This document shows positions 41,807 through 52,718 of a stretch of DNA of 64,000 bases, in pieces. The number at the start of each line of letters is the position of its first letter. Position 1 is the first letter of the stretch. The translations under genes and the position numbers were made by a program. Under the pieces are notes generated by a model. It made no database searches. It had not been told where the DNA came from and was given only the letters and a program-made list of their open reading frames with translations. Origin of the DNA: Actinoalloteichus caeruleus DSM 43889 (lineage in GTDB: Bacteria; Actinomycetota; Actinomycetes; Mycobacteriales; Pseudonocardiaceae); the NCBI RefSeq assembly GCF_000429185.2, contig NZ_AUBJ02000001.1, positions 2,542,001 through 2,606,000 of the forward strand, in the 5' to 3' direction.

Positions 41807-43357
41807 TCAGGTGTCGGCCGCTACGCCGGTGTCCGACAGCGGCTGCCCCGGCCCCGCACCGTGCCCGGAAGTCCCGATGCCCGGAGCGGGTGGCGGAGCC
41901 GTGTCCGAGGCGGGAGGGCCGTCCACGGCCGGCTCACCGGAGCCGCCCGTGGCCACGACGGCTCGCGACGGAGCGGGGGGCGCCGCCTCTGCCGGCGAGG
42001 CCGGTTGATCGGTCTCGACCCCCAGCGCCGCCGCGAGTTCGCCCAGGGCGGCGACCCACCGGCCGGGGAGGTCACCATCCACGTCGGCCGCGCTGGTGTC
42101 GACCACGGTGAGGGTCCCGACGCCGCCGGTGCTGGCGAACGCGACCGAGAGGCCCAGCGCCCGGTAGGTCATCGGCAGGAGGGCGACCCGGCGGACCCCG
42201 CTCGCCCCGACACGCAGCGGTTCGACCGGGCCCCGAAGGTTCGTCACCACGCAGTGGAACGTCCGCGACCGGCAGTAGAGGTGGTGCGGGAGGCCCAGGA
42301 CGAGGTTCGGCAGGAAGTCGGTGAGGCGGAGCAGGGCGGCGACGTGCCAGGCCCGGCGGGTGCTCTTGATGCGGGCGGTCAGGGCGTGGACCGTGGTGAG
42401 CAGCCGGGCCGGATCGGCCGCGTCCGCGCCACCGTCGCCCAACGGGATCCGCACCCGCACGGGCGCGAGGTGGTTGCCGAGCGGAGGGCGGTCGCCGTCG
42501 CCGGTGTCCACCGGCATCAGCAGGCTCAGTTCCGCCGGCGGACGTTCCCCCCGGACCAGCAGGTGCCGGGTCACCGCGATCGCCCAGGCGGTGAGGAACA
42601 CGTCGTTCACGGTGACCCCGGCGGCCCGGGCGAGGTCGGTCAGCCACGACAGCGGGACATCCGCGAAACGCCACCGCCGGGGCGCACCGGCAGGTTCCAG
42701 CGGGGGCGCGGGATCGGTGCGGCTGAGCAGGTCCCGGCAGACGATCCCCATCCCTCGCCACGGGTTGCCGGCCCGCCTCGGGGCGGCGCGATCCCCGCCC
42801 GGGGGCGACGCCCCCTCGCCGAACACGTCCCGCAGCAGCCGGACGACGTTCACACCGTCGTGGGTGGCGTGCCGAACCCGCACGACGACGGCGAACTCGT
42901 CGTCGGCGTACCCGGTGACGAGGGAGATCCGCCACGGGTCCCGCTCGGGGACGGGTTGGGGCAGCAGATCCGCGAGCACCTCCCGGAGGCCGTCCTCTCC
43001 GGAGCCGTCCGACGGGACGAGGTGCTCGACGAGGCGTTCCACGTCGGGCGTCCGCTGCGGACGCCAGCGCGGATGCCGCACCAGACCCGACCGGCCGAGC
43101 CCCCACCGCAGGCCTGGCGTCGCACCCACCCGACCGGCGATCTCGGCGCGCAACTCGGCGACGCCTGGGGGGGTGCCCCGCACTTCCAGCACCGCGCCGA
43201 CGTCGGCGTGCGCCCCGCTCCGCGGCCGGGCGTAGGCGAGGAAGGAACCGTCGAGGCCGGTGAGGCGCCCAGTCCTGGGACCGCCCAGCACCGGCGGCAC
43301 GCGGTCGGTTCCTCTCGAGGGCGCCACGTCGGTTGGGTCGGGCACGGGCCACTCCAC
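41807..43357 (-). CDS. WS/DGAT-family acyltransferase
   Basis: Wax-ester synthase/diacylglycerol acyltransferase-like protein of 516 residues. It opens with RLTGLDGSFLAYARP, a typical family start. The catalytic HHxxxDG motif reads RHATHDG at residues 162-168: the second His and the Asp are kept, the first His is Arg. Downstream blocks GVTVNDVFLTAWAIAVTRHL, LMPVDTGD, and the DUF1298-like C-terminal VVTNLRGPVEPL are present. The last 60 residues are Pro/Ala/Gly-rich. Acyl-CoA-dependent storage-lipid synthesis is the usual role; the altered motif leaves activity or substrate uncertain. Start at 43357 (GTG) is weakly supported. Confidence 0.82.
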   Translation of the reverse strand: MEWPVPDPTDVAPSRGTDRVPPVLGGPRTGRLTGLDGSFLAYARPRSGAHADVGAVLEVRGTPPGVAELRAEIAGRVGATPGLRWGLGRSGLVRHPRWRPQRTPDVERLVEHLVPSDGSGEDGLREVLADLLPQPVPERDPWRISLVTGYADDEFAVVVRVRHATHDGVNVVRLLRDVFGEGASPPGGDRAAPRRAGNPWRGMGIVCRDLLSRTDPAPPLEPAGAPRRWRFADVPLSWLTDLARAAGVTVNDVFLTAWAIAVTRHLLVRGERPPAELSLLMPVDTGDGDRPPLGNHLAPVRVRIPLGDGGADAADPARLLTTVHALTARIKSTRRAWHVAALLRLTDFLPNLVLGLPHHLYCRSRTFHCVVTNLRGPVEPLRVGASGVRRVALLPMTYRALGLSVAFASTGGVGTLTVVDTSAADVDGDLPGRWVAALGELAAALGVETDQPASPAEAAPPAPSRAVVATGGSGEPAVDGPPASDTAPPPAPGIGTSGHGAGPGQPLSDTGVAADT

Positions 43358-43708
43358 GGTCGTCGGGGCCGGAACGGGCGGACGGCGGACCGGCGACCCC
43401 GGGTGGGGTGACCGGCGCCGCCACGAGCCCCGAAATCCTACCGTGCGTGATCAACGGAGGACTATCGGGCACTCACCGTGAACACCTCGCCTGCGGCGTG
43501 AGCCCGCCGGCGAGCGCGGCACCGCGCCTCTCGCACGGGCCGACACCGCCGCGAGTCCCCTCCCCCGGACCTGAGGGGAGCCGGTGTCGGGCCCCGGGGC
43601 CGTCGCCCGGCTCCGACCGGAGTACCGCCCCGAGGCCCACACCTCCGTCGACCCGCGGGAGCGGGGCCGGACACCGCAGTCGGACGGCCGACCCCACCTC
43701 GGACGTCC
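43358..43708 (-). other. Intergenic region upstream of the WS/DGAT gene
   Basis: About 350 bases between the pheT stop and the acyltransferase start. A TAGGAT hexamer near 43436 (minus strand) could be its -10. No hairpin with a T-tract is present after pheT. Confidence 0.4.
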
Positions 43709-46258
43709 TCAGCCCCGGAGGGTCGCGCCGAACCGGTCGGCGGCGGCGGCCACCGCGGCGTCCCGGGCCTCGGTGGCCTCCTCGACCGTCAGCGTGCGGT
43801 CGGACGCCCGCAGCCTCAACGCGAAGGCCAGGGATCGCTTGCCCGCGCCGAGCTGCTCGCCCTCGTAGACGTCGAACAGCCGGGCCTCCTCCAACAACGG
43901 CCCCGCGCCGGCGCGCACCGCCTCGGTGACCTCGGCCGCCGGGACCGAGGCGTCCACGACCAGCGCCAGGTCGAGCAGGACCGGCGGGTAGGCCGACACC
44001 CGGGGCGCCGGCCGGCGTTCGACGAGGGGAAGCGCGTCCAGGTTCAGCTCCATCGCGCAGGTCCTCGCCGGAAGGCCCAGCGCCGACACCACCTTCGGGT
44101 GCAACTCGCCCGCATGACCGACGACCTCGTCGCCCACCAACAGCTCGGCGCACCGACCCGGGTGCCACGGCGCGTACTCGGCCGACCGCACCCGCAGGGG
44201 GACCTCGGCGTGCCGTGCCACCAACCGGGCGGCCTCGACAGCGTCAGCCCACCCGGCGGCACGCCCCGAGCCCCACCACCCCGGGAGTTCCCGCTGCCCG
44301 GCGAGGACGACGGCGACGTGCACCGGCTGCTCGGGCAGCGCCGCGTGCAGCGCCCCGATCTCCTCGTCCGACGGCCGCCCGGTCGCCGCCACGGGGGGCA
44401 CCGGGGGCTGCTCGTCCTTCGCGCGGAAGACCTGACCGACGTGGAACAGCGCCAGGTCCCGGCGGCCACGGGACACGTTGCGGGTGACCGCGTCCAGCAG
44501 GCCCGGCAGTACCGTCGTCGTCAGCTCGGCGCGGTCCGCCTCCAACGGGTTGAGCAGCGACATCGTCCGACGCCGCTGGTCGTCCTCGTCGAGGCCGAAG
44601 TCGTCCCACACCGAGGAGGACACGAACGGGAACGGCAGGGTCTCCACGTAGCCCGCGTGCGCGAGCGCCTTCGACACGGCGCGCTGACGCCGCTGCCCCG
44701 GTGTGAGGCCCCGACCGGCCGGCGCCGTCGGCAGCACGGAGGGAATGGTGTCGTAGCCCTCCAGCCGCAGGACCTCCTCGACCAGGTCCGCGGGTTGGAC
44801 GAGGTCCGGCCGCCAGGTCGGCGGCAGCGCCGTGACCACCGCGGCGCCCTCGACGGTGCTGACCTCGATGTGGCAGCCGATCTGGCTCAGGCGCCGGGCG
44901 GTGACACCCCGTTCGTAGCGGACACCGGCGACCCGGTCCGGCAGGTCCAGGGCCATCGTGACCGCCGCCGGCCGGCGGATGGCGCCGAGATCGGTCCGCC
45001 CCCGGTGCACCGTGGCCTCCCCGTAGCGGACCAGCAGCGTCATGGCGCGCTCGAGGGCCTTGGCCGGCAGGGCGGGGTCCACGCTGCGCTCGAAACGCTT
45101 CGCGGCCTCGCTCGGCAGCTTGTGCCGCCGCACCGTCCTGGCGATGCTCGCCGGCTCCCAGCTCGCGGCCTCCAACAGCACGTCCGTGGTGTTCGGACCG
45201 ATCTCCGTCGTCTCACCGCCCATGACGCCGGCCAACGAGATCGGCCCCGAGTCGTCGCAGATCACCGTGTCGTCGGGATCCAGATCCCTGGTCGTCCCGT
45301 CCAGGGTGCGCAGCTTCTCGCCCGGCTCCGCGCGCCGGACGACCAGGTCACCGCGCAGGGCGGTGGTGTCGAAGGCGTGCAGCGGCTGCCCGAGTTCGAG
45401 CATGACGTAGTTGGTGACGTCCACGGCCAGGGAGATCGACCGGATACCGGCCAACATCAGGCGCCGCCGCATCCACCACGGGGTGGGCGCGGTGGGGTCG
45501 AGACTGGTCAACCGGGTCAGCACGAAGCGCGGGGCGCGGTCCTCGTCCCGGATCGAGGTCGGCCAGGCCTCCCCGGCAGCCTCCCGGACGTCGACCTTGG
45601 CCGGATCGGCGAAGGGGGTGTCGAAGGCGCAGGACAGTTCCCTGGCCAGTCCGCGAACCGAGAAGCAGTAACCCCGGTCCGGGGTGATCGCGAGTTCGAT
45701 CACCGTGTCGTCGAGGCCCAGCAGCCCGGCGGCGGGGGTACCCGGTTCGGCGGTTCCCGAGGGGAGCACGAGGATGCCGGTGTGGTCGTCGCCGAGGCCC
45801 AGCTCCTTGGCGGAGCAGATCATGCCGTCGCTGGTCCGACCGTAGGTGCGGCGCGCGGAGATCTCGAAGCCGCCGGGCAGCACGGTGCCGGGCAGCGCGA
45901 CGACGACGAGGTCGCCCTCCCGGAAGTTGGTGGCGCCGCAGACGATCTCCCGCAGGTCTGGCCGCCCGACGGCGTCCTCGCCCGAGTTCCCGTCCGGCTC
46001 GTCGGCCTCCTGGCCCTGGTCGGGGGACGCCGGCACGGTTCCGACCTCGACCCGGCAGTGCCGGATCGGCTTCTTGAACCCGGTCAGCTCCTCGATCTCG
46101 GCGACCCGTCCGATCACGAGGGGACCGGTGACCGGCTCCAGGGACGTGACGTCCTCCACTTCGAGGCCGACCCGGACGAAGGCGTCGGCCAGCTGCTCCG
46201 GAGTGGTGTCCTCCGGCAACTCCAGGTGCTGGGCAAGCCAGGAAACCGGGATACGCAC
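43709..46258 (-). CDS. pheT: Phenylalanyl-tRNA synthetase beta subunit
   Basis: 849 residues: N-terminal RIPVSWLAQHLELP, tRNA-binding (EMAP-like) domain, B3/B4 editing domain, B5 domain and C-terminal anticodon-binding domain (PRVSAYPPVLLDLALVVDASVP... ATLRG). A Glu/Asp/Gly-rich insertion of about 25 residues interrupts the tRNA-binding domain near residue 75-105. GTG start; 50 bases after pheS, same strand. Forms the alpha2-beta2 enzyme with PheS. Confidence 0.95.
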   Translation of the reverse strand: MRIPVSWLAQHLELPEDTTPEQLADAFVRVGLEVEDVTSLEPVTGPLVIGRVAEIEELTGFKKPIRHCRVEVGTVPASPDQGQEADEPDGNSGEDAVGRPDLREIVCGATNFREGDLVVVALPGTVLPGGFEISARRTYGRTSDGMICSAKELGLGDDHTGILVLPSGTAEPGTPAAGLLGLDDTVIELAITPDRGYCFSVRGLARELSCAFDTPFADPAKVDVREAAGEAWPTSIRDEDRAPRFVLTRLTSLDPTAPTPWWMRRRLMLAGIRSISLAVDVTNYVMLELGQPLHAFDTTALRGDLVVRRAEPGEKLRTLDGTTRDLDPDDTVICDDSGPISLAGVMGGETTEIGPNTTDVLLEAASWEPASIARTVRRHKLPSEAAKRFERSVDPALPAKALERAMTLLVRYGEATVHRGRTDLGAIRRPAAVTMALDLPDRVAGVRYERGVTARRLSQIGCHIEVSTVEGAAVVTALPPTWRPDLVQPADLVEEVLRLEGYDTIPSVLPTAPAGRGLTPGQRRQRAVSKALAHAGYVETLPFPFVSSSVWDDFGLDEDDQRRRTMSLLNPLEADRAELTTTVLPGLLDAVTRNVSRGRRDLALFHVGQVFRAKDEQPPVPPVAATGRPSDEEIGALHAALPEQPVHVAVVLAGQRELPGWWGSGRAAGWADAVEAARLVARHAEVPLRVRSAEYAPWHPGRCAELLVGDEVVGHAGELHPKVVSALGLPARTCAMELNLDALPLVERRPAPRVSAYPPVLLDLALVVDASVPAAEVTEAVRAGAGPLLEEARLFDVYEGEQLGAGKRSLAFALRLRASDRTLTVEEATEARDAAVAAAADRFGATLRG

Positions 46259-46308
46259 GCGCTAGTGCCTTTCTGCGAAGAGGCGGTTGGTGACTCGCGG
46301 CCGAGCGC

Positions 46309-47768
<1,460 letters not shown>

Positions 47769-49427
47769 ATGACCGATTCGCTCCAGACACGACCGACGGC
47801 GACCACCTTCGACCTGGAGAAACTCCTGGGCGAAGCCTGGGCGGGCCGCCTGCGGATACCGCACTTCCAGCGGGAGTTCCGCTGGGACCGGCAGGACGTC
47901 ATCCGCCTCTTCGACAGCATCGTTCGCGGGTACCCGGTGGGCAGCCTGCTCCTGTGGTCCCGGCCCGCGGCTTCGCAGCTGCTCAAACTCGGCCAACTGG
48001 AGATCGAAGCACCGGCCACCAACGAGGCCCTGTGGGTCGTCGACGGCCAACAACGCCTGACAAGCCTGGCCAACGTGCTGCATCCGGACGGTGCCAACGA
48101 CCCACGATTCCGAATCGCCTACGACCTCCGGGCCAGAGAATTCTCGCTGCGCCCTCACAGCCAGGACCCCTGGGTCGTCCCGCTTCCGGTCATCTTCGAC
48201 CTCCAGAGACTCCTCCGCTGGTTCGCGGAGCATCCGGAACTCACCGAGCACCTCGACGAGGCCACCTCCCTCGCCAGGAAAATCCGGCAATTCAGCGTGC
48301 CGGCCTACCTGGTGAAACACGACGAGGTAGCCGTCCTCCAGGACATTTTCGATCGGATGAACAACTACGGGAAGCGACTGCGACGAGCCGAGGTGTTCTC
48401 CGCGCTGTACGCGGGCGACGAGAACTCCCACGAAAGCAACCTGACCATCGATGGAATCGCCAACGCCATCAGTGGAGGGCTCGGTTTCGGGCTCCTGGAC
48501 AGCAACACGGTCCTGCAGGGAGTACTCGCCAGAAGAGGCCCTGATGTCGCACGTGATCTCCGGGTCGAGTTCAGCAACCACGAGCGCCGGGGCGTGTTCG
48601 ACTTCCGGGGAGAGGATCGCGACACCGCCTTCGCCGCCGGGGCCCGGGCGCTGGAGCGAGCCGTCGTCTTCCTCCGGGAGGAGGTCGGGGTCCCGCACGT
48701 GAGCCTGCTCGCCTACCGCTACCTCCTCGTAGTCATGACCCGTTTCTTCGCGCACCATCCGGAACCATCACGACGGTCGCGCGTCCTGCTGGCCCGGTGG
48801 TATTGGCGGGAGGCCGTTCGTGGTCCGCTCACTGGGCGGGGCAGCGTGATGAGCACGGTCCGCGCGTTGTGCGCGAAGGTCCGGTCCGACGACGAGGCCG
48901 CGTCGGTGTCGGCGCTGGTCGACGCCGCGGATACTCCCCCCGGCGGCTTGCGGGCGCCGACGCTGACCAGGTTCAGGACGAACTCGGCGGAGACGAAGAT
49001 CCTGCTGAGCGCTTGGTGGTCTATCGGACCCCGTTCTCCGATCACCGGCCAACGGTATGGGCACTCCCAGCTGTCCTCGTTCCTCGGGGACAGCCCCACC
49101 GCGGCGTCGGCCTCACCCCAAGTGGTCCCGCGGCGGAGCCTGAAAGAGGAGCACCAGGACTGGGCCGCCAACAGGGTTCTCCTGCCGGACGAGGCGGTAC
49201 CCGTCAACGAACTCGACAGCTGCCTGGCCGTGCGGCCAGGGGAGGTCACGCCGGACACCTGGCGCCTCGTCCTCAGGTCCCACGGCCTGACGAACGAGAC
49301 CGAACGACTTCTCCTCGAGGAGAGGTGGGACGACTTCATCGAGTCCCGGACCGAGGTGCTCCAGGACGATGCCGCGAGGTTCGTGGCCGAGAGGTGCGCA
49401 TGGGACTCGGAGGCGCCCGAGGACTGA
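47769..49427 (+). CDS. Stand-alone DUF262 (GmrS/ParB-fold) protein
   Basis: 552 residues. The N-terminal DUF262 domain is clear: IPHFQREFRWD at residues 30-40 and VDGQQRLTS at 91-99 are the two conserved nucleotide/nuclease motifs of the GmrSD N-terminal domain, and FDRMNNYGKRL at 194-204 is the third. The C-terminal half (about 300-552) is helical, with no HNH (DUF1524) nuclease motif and no separate gmrD next to it. DUF262 proteins occur in type IV restriction (GmrSD), SspE/BrxU-type phage defence and some uncharacterised roles. It is the only plus-strand gene in this part and looks acquired. Defence is an inference; no assay-level claim can be made. Confidence 0.82.
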   Translation: MTDSLQTRPTATTFDLEKLLGEAWAGRLRIPHFQREFRWDRQDVIRLFDSIVRGYPVGSLLLWSRPAASQLLKLGQLEIEAPATNEALWVVDGQQRLTSLANVLHPDGANDPRFRIAYDLRAREFSLRPHSQDPWVVPLPVIFDLQRLLRWFAEHPELTEHLDEATSLARKIRQFSVPAYLVKHDEVAVLQDIFDRMNNYGKRLRRAEVFSALYAGDENSHESNLTIDGIANAISGGLGFGLLDSNTVLQGVLARRGPDVARDLRVEFSNHERRGVFDFRGEDRDTAFAAGARALERAVVFLREEVGVPHVSLLAYRYLLVVMTRFFAHHPEPSRRSRVLLARWYWREAVRGPLTGRGSVMSTVRALCAKVRSDDEAASVSALVDAADTPPGGLRAPTLTRFRTNSAETKILLSAWWSIGPRSPITGQRYGHSQLSSFLGDSPTAASASPQVVPRRSLKEEHQDWAANRVLLPDEAVPVNELDSCLAVRPGEVTPDTWRLVLRSHGLTNETERLLLEERWDDFIESRTEVLQDDAARFVAERCAWDSEAPED

Positions 49428-49439
49428 CGCCCGGCGACG

Positions 49440-50186
49440 TCAGGACGGATCGACGACCTGGCCGGCCCGGAGGAGGGCGACGGCCCGGGTACCGACGCGG
49501 AGCGACCCGGCGGGGCGCGGACCGGCCAGCGGGACCTTCCGACCTCGGGTGGCCACGACGAGCACCGTCTCCGCCGGGACGACCGAGGCGACCGCGCCCA
49601 GCATGCCCGCCGTGCCACCCGAGGCGCCCGGGCCGAGCCAGTCGGTGCGCTCCCCGTAGGGGACGTCGGTGACCACGATGTCGGGCGGACCATCCCGGAA
49701 GCGGTCGGCCACGGCGGGCGCCGGATCGAAGGCATCAGCCGCCAGGACCGTCACCGGTACGTCCCCGCCCCCGGCGAGACGGGCCCGCAGCCGCAGCGCG
49801 GTGTCGGCCGTCTCCCGGTAACCGGGTTTGCCGTGCCGCTCGGCGAGGGCCCGCAGCTCGGCCGCGCGGGCGGTCAGGCCCCGGTCGCTCAGCAGGGCGA
49901 GGTTCGCCCGGGCCAGGGACAGCGCGCGCTCGTCCAGGTCGGAGGCCACCACGGCGGAGAGGGCAGCTCGGTGCAGGAGGCCGAGCACGGTCAACAGGTA
50001 ACCACTGCCGCAGCACGGGTCCCACACCGTCACCGGTCCGGACCGACCCCGCAGGGCCACCGCCCGTTGGAACACCTCGGAGGCCAGGCGCACCGGGAAC
50101 GCCGGTAGCCCCGGTGCCGAGCGGAGCACGGCCCCGCTGGCGAGGTCCTGGTAGTTCTCGCGGGTCACCGCGTGCTGGTAGCCCAC
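49440..50186 (-). CDS. aviRa: AviRa-like 23S rRNA (guanine) methyltransferase
   Basis: 248 residues, closely following the avilamycin-resistance methyltransferase AviRa as I remember it: SGAVLRSAPGLPAFPVRLASEVFQRA near the N-terminus, SAM motif I VWDPCCGSGYLLTVLGLLHR (DPCCGSG at 56-62), ASDLDERALSLARANLALLS, then VVTDVPYGERTDW at 171-183 in the catalytic position. AviRa of Streptomyces viridochromogenes methylates 23S G2535. GTG at 50186 with GGAGGGAG upstream. Convergent with the DUF262 gene (12-base gap) and followed upstream by the AviRb-like gene on the same strand. Resistance to orthosomycins is predicted, not shown. Confidence 0.85.
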   Translation of the reverse strand: MGYQHAVTRENYQDLASGAVLRSAPGLPAFPVRLASEVFQRAVALRGRSGPVTVWDPCCGSGYLLTVLGLLHRAALSAVVASDLDERALSLARANLALLSDRGLTARAAELRALAERHGKPGYRETADTALRLRARLAGGGDVPVTVLAADAFDPAPAVADRFRDGPPDIVVTDVPYGERTDWLGPGASGGTAGMLGAVASVVPAETVLVVATRGRKVPLAGPRPAGSLRVGTRAVALLRAGQVVDPS

Positions 50187-50387
50187 GGCCGGTCTCCCTC
50201 CACCTCGGGGGTCGGCGTGCGGTAGTCCTGGCGAGAGCGGCCGCCTCGGAACGCGGGGGCGGCACGCCCCGGCCGCCCGAGGCGCGGGCCTGGGCGGGCA
50301 CCGCCCAGCTCCCGCCGCCGGTCCGGCCGGCCGACGCCCCCGGGGCGTCCGAGGGCCGGGGTGGGCGTCCGCGGCCCCTCACCGTGC

Positions 50388-51221
50388 TCACCGTGCGCGC
50401 GGTGCCCGTGCCCGCTGCCGCGCGGCCTCGTAGAGCGCGACGCTGCCCGCGTTGGCGGCGTTCAACGAGCTGGCCGCACCGGTGATCGGGATGCGGACCA
50501 GCACGTCGCAGGCCTCCCGCCACGCCGCGCTGAGGCCGGTGGTCTCGTTGCCCACGAGCAGCAACGTCGGACCGGTGAGGTCGTACTCGTCGATGTCCAC
50601 CGTGCCGTGCTCGTCGGTGCCGACGACGGCGAGCGGCAGCCCGGTGTCCCGCGACGATCCGACCCACCTGGCTACCTCGCGGTGGCTGGGCGATCGGACG
50701 ACGGGCAGGGAGAACAGCGATCCGGTGCTGCCGCGCACCGACCGGGGGTCGTAGGCGTCGGCGGAGTGCCCGGTGGTGATGAGACCGGAGGCGCCGAAGG
50801 CATCGGCCGACCGCACCAGGGCACCGATGTTGCCCGGGGTGGAGGGGCGGTCGAAGACCACACCGAGGAAGTCCGGCCCGGTGACCAGGCGGTCGAGGTC
50901 GTCGGGGCGCTGTTCGACGACCGCCACCAGCTCGGGGGTCTCCTCGGCTTTCTCACCGAGTTCGCGGAGCAGGTCCGGGGCCATCGCGACACGCTCCGCG
51001 TCGACGCTCCCCAGCAGCTCGCTGGCCCAGCGGGAGAGCCGTCGCTCGTGGTCGAACAGCAGGCTGCGCACCCGCCAGCCGTGCTCGACCGCGAGGGAGA
51101 TCGGGCGAACGCCCTGCACGACGAACTCGCCGGCCCGTTGCCGCTTGGTGCGGTTGGTGAGCAGGGCCTGCCACTGCTGGAAGCGTGCGTTGCGGGTGGT
51201 GATCCGCAGCGGTTTCGCCAT
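50388..51221 (-). CDS. aviRb: AviRb-like 23S rRNA 2'-O-ribose methyltransferase (SpoU/TrmH)
   Basis: 277 residues with an N-terminal substrate-recognition domain beginning ITTRNARFQQWQALLTNRTKRQRAGEF, a sequence I recognise as AviRb-like, and a C-terminal knotted SPOUT domain: motif 1 RPSTPGNIGALVRSADAFGA (125-144), motif 2 LLLVGNETTGLS (220-231), motif 3 IPITGAASSLNAANA (244-258). AviRb methylates 23S U2479 in the avilamycin producer. ATG at 51221 with GGAGAGG upstream. A 201-base spacer separates it from the AviRa-like gene, so the two may be one transcript. Confidence 0.85.
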   Translation of the reverse strand: MAKPLRITTRNARFQQWQALLTNRTKRQRAGEFVVQGVRPISLAVEHGWRVRSLLFDHERRLSRWASELLGSVDAERVAMAPDLLRELGEKAEETPELVAVVEQRPDDLDRLVTGPDFLGVVFDRPSTPGNIGALVRSADAFGASGLITTGHSADAYDPRSVRGSTGSLFSLPVVRSPSHREVARWVGSSRDTGLPLAVVGTDEHGTVDIDEYDLTGPTLLLVGNETTGLSAAWREACDVLVRIPITGAASSLNAANAGSVALYEAARQRARAPRAR

Positions 51222-51316
51222 CTCGCCTCTCCGTGCGACGCCCCCTGCCGGGGCGGAAGGGATGTCGGTGGCCCCAGGGGGCTGGTGCTCCGGGGCCGGG
51301 CGGCCGGGACGACGGG

Positions 51317-52204
51317 TCAGGGACGCGGCGCCCGTTGCTCCCTGGCCGTGGCGTAGAGGCAGACCGCGGCGGCCGTGCCCAGGTTCAGGCTCTCCGCCGC
51401 CCCGTACAGGGGGACGCGGACGGTGGTGTCCACCGAGGCGAGGACCTCGGCTGGCACCCCGTGGGCCTCGCTGCCGAAGACCCACGCCGTCGGCCGCCGG
51501 AGGGTGGTGGCGACCTCCTCGTCGTGGAGGTCGGCGTCGCCCTTCCCGTCGGCGGCGACCAGTCGCAGGCCCGCCGCCCGGCAGGCGCTCGTCACGGCGT
51601 CGAGATCGCGGGACCGAGCGACCGGCAGGTGGAACAGGCTTCCGGTGGACGCCCGGACGCACTTGCCGTTGTGCGGGTCGACGGTGTCGCCCGCGAAGAC
51701 GACCGCGTCGGCACCGGCGGCGTCGGCCACCCGGAGGACCGTGCCGGCGTTGCCCGGGTCCGCGATACCGGCGAGCACGGCGACCAGCCTCGGCTGACCG
51801 TTCAGCGCGGCCCGGAGCGGAACCTCCACCAGGTCGCAGACCGCCACGATCCCCTGGGGGGTGACCGTCTCGGACAGACCGTCGGCCGCGCGCTCGGTCA
51901 GCGGGCTCACCGGGACCCCGGCGACGTGGGCCGAGGCCACCAGCTCGGGATTGCGCCCCGAGGCCGGGTCGGTGACGAAGAGCTCGTGCACCCGGCCCCC
52001 GCCGTCGGCGGCCCACCGGAGCGCCTCGCGGACCGCCTGCGCGCCCTCGGCCAGGAAACGGCCGGCCCGCTCCCGGCCGGTCCTCCTGGTCAGCCGCCTC
52101 GCGGCGACGACCCGGGGCGTTCGTTCCGTGTACCGGATCGAAGCGTCCCCGGGTCGTGGTCCGATGTCACCCGTCTGGCGGGCGCCGGTGTCCCTGCCGG
52201 TCAG
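51317..52204 (-). CDS. TrmH/SpoU-family RNA methyltransferase after rplT
   Basis: SPOUT methyltransferase of about 295 residues with motif 1 [24 protein letters not shown], motif 2 [11 protein letters not shown] and motif 3 [23 protein letters not shown]. This is the rplT-linked actinobacterial paralogue that normally lies just before pheS; its RNA target is not established. The start is odd: no ATG, GTG or TTG is in frame before [12 protein letters not shown] at 52204 overlaps the rplT stop (CTGA) and is used here. Alternatively, a missing base near 52147-52150 hides a GTG start at 52170. Confidence 0.82.
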   Translation of the reverse strand: MTGRDTGARQTGDIGPRPGDASIRYTERTPRVVAARRLTRRTGRERAGRFLAEGAQAVREALRWAADGGGRVHELFVTDPASGRNPELVASAHVAGVPVSPLTERAADGLSETVTPQGIVAVCDLVEVPLRAALNGQPRLVAVLAGIADPGNAGTVLRVADAAGADAVVFAGDTVDPHNGKCVRASTGSLFHLPVARSRDLDAVTSACRAAGLRLVAADGKGDADLHDEEVATTLRRPTAWVFGSEAHGVPAEVLASVDTTVRVPLYGAAESLNLGTAAAVCLYATAREQRAPRP

Positions 52205-52584
52205 GCGGCTTCCTCGGCTGCCGGGGTGGCGGGCAGGTTGGCCTTGGCGACCTCGACCAGCGCGGTGAAGGCGGCCGGGTCGCTCACGGCGAGCTCGGCC
52301 AGGATCTTCCGGTCCACCTGGACATCGGCGAGCTTCAGGCCCTGGATCAGCCGGTTGTAGGTCAGGCCGTTCTGACGAGCGGCCGCGTTGATCCGGGTGA
52401 TCCACAGCTTGCGGAAGTCGCCCTTGCGCGCCCGCCGGTCCCGGTAGGCGTAGTTGAGCGAGTGGAGCACCTGCTCCTTGGCCTTGCGGTACAGCCGGGA
52501 CCGCTGGCCGCGGTAACCGCTGGCCAGTTCGAGAGTCGTGCGGCGCTTCTTTTGGGCGTTGACCGCCCGCTTGACGCGTGCCAC
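52201..52584 (-). CDS. rplT: Ribosomal protein L20
   Basis: 127 residues. Starts [38 protein letters not shown] and has [22 protein letters not shown], diagnostic for L20, which binds 23S rRNA early in assembly. GTG start. A short Ala/Glu tail follows the core. In infC-rpmI-rplT order. Confidence 0.97.
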   Translation of the reverse strand: MARVKRAVNAQKKRRTTLELASGYRGQRSRLYRKAKEQVLHSLNYAYRDRRARKGDFRKLWITRINAAARQNGLTYNRLIQGLKLADVQVDRKILAELAVSDPAAFTALVEVAKANLPATPAAEEAA

Positions 52585-52718
52585 GGTTCCGTCCTGTCGA
52601 TCTCTCGGAGCGGCATGACGCCACTCCTGGGGGTCTGGGTCAGTGCTGGTTGCGGTGCCGCGCCGTCCCGTCCGCCGCCCGAGGCGGGGTCAGGTGGCGC
52701 GGAGCACGCCGGTCCGTC

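Noticed and set aside
51317..52204. Counting the rplT-linked SpoU methyltransferase as a second AviRb
   Set aside because: Its N-terminal domain ([24 protein letters not shown]) is of the usual rplT-linked type, not the ITSRNARFQQW type of AviRb.
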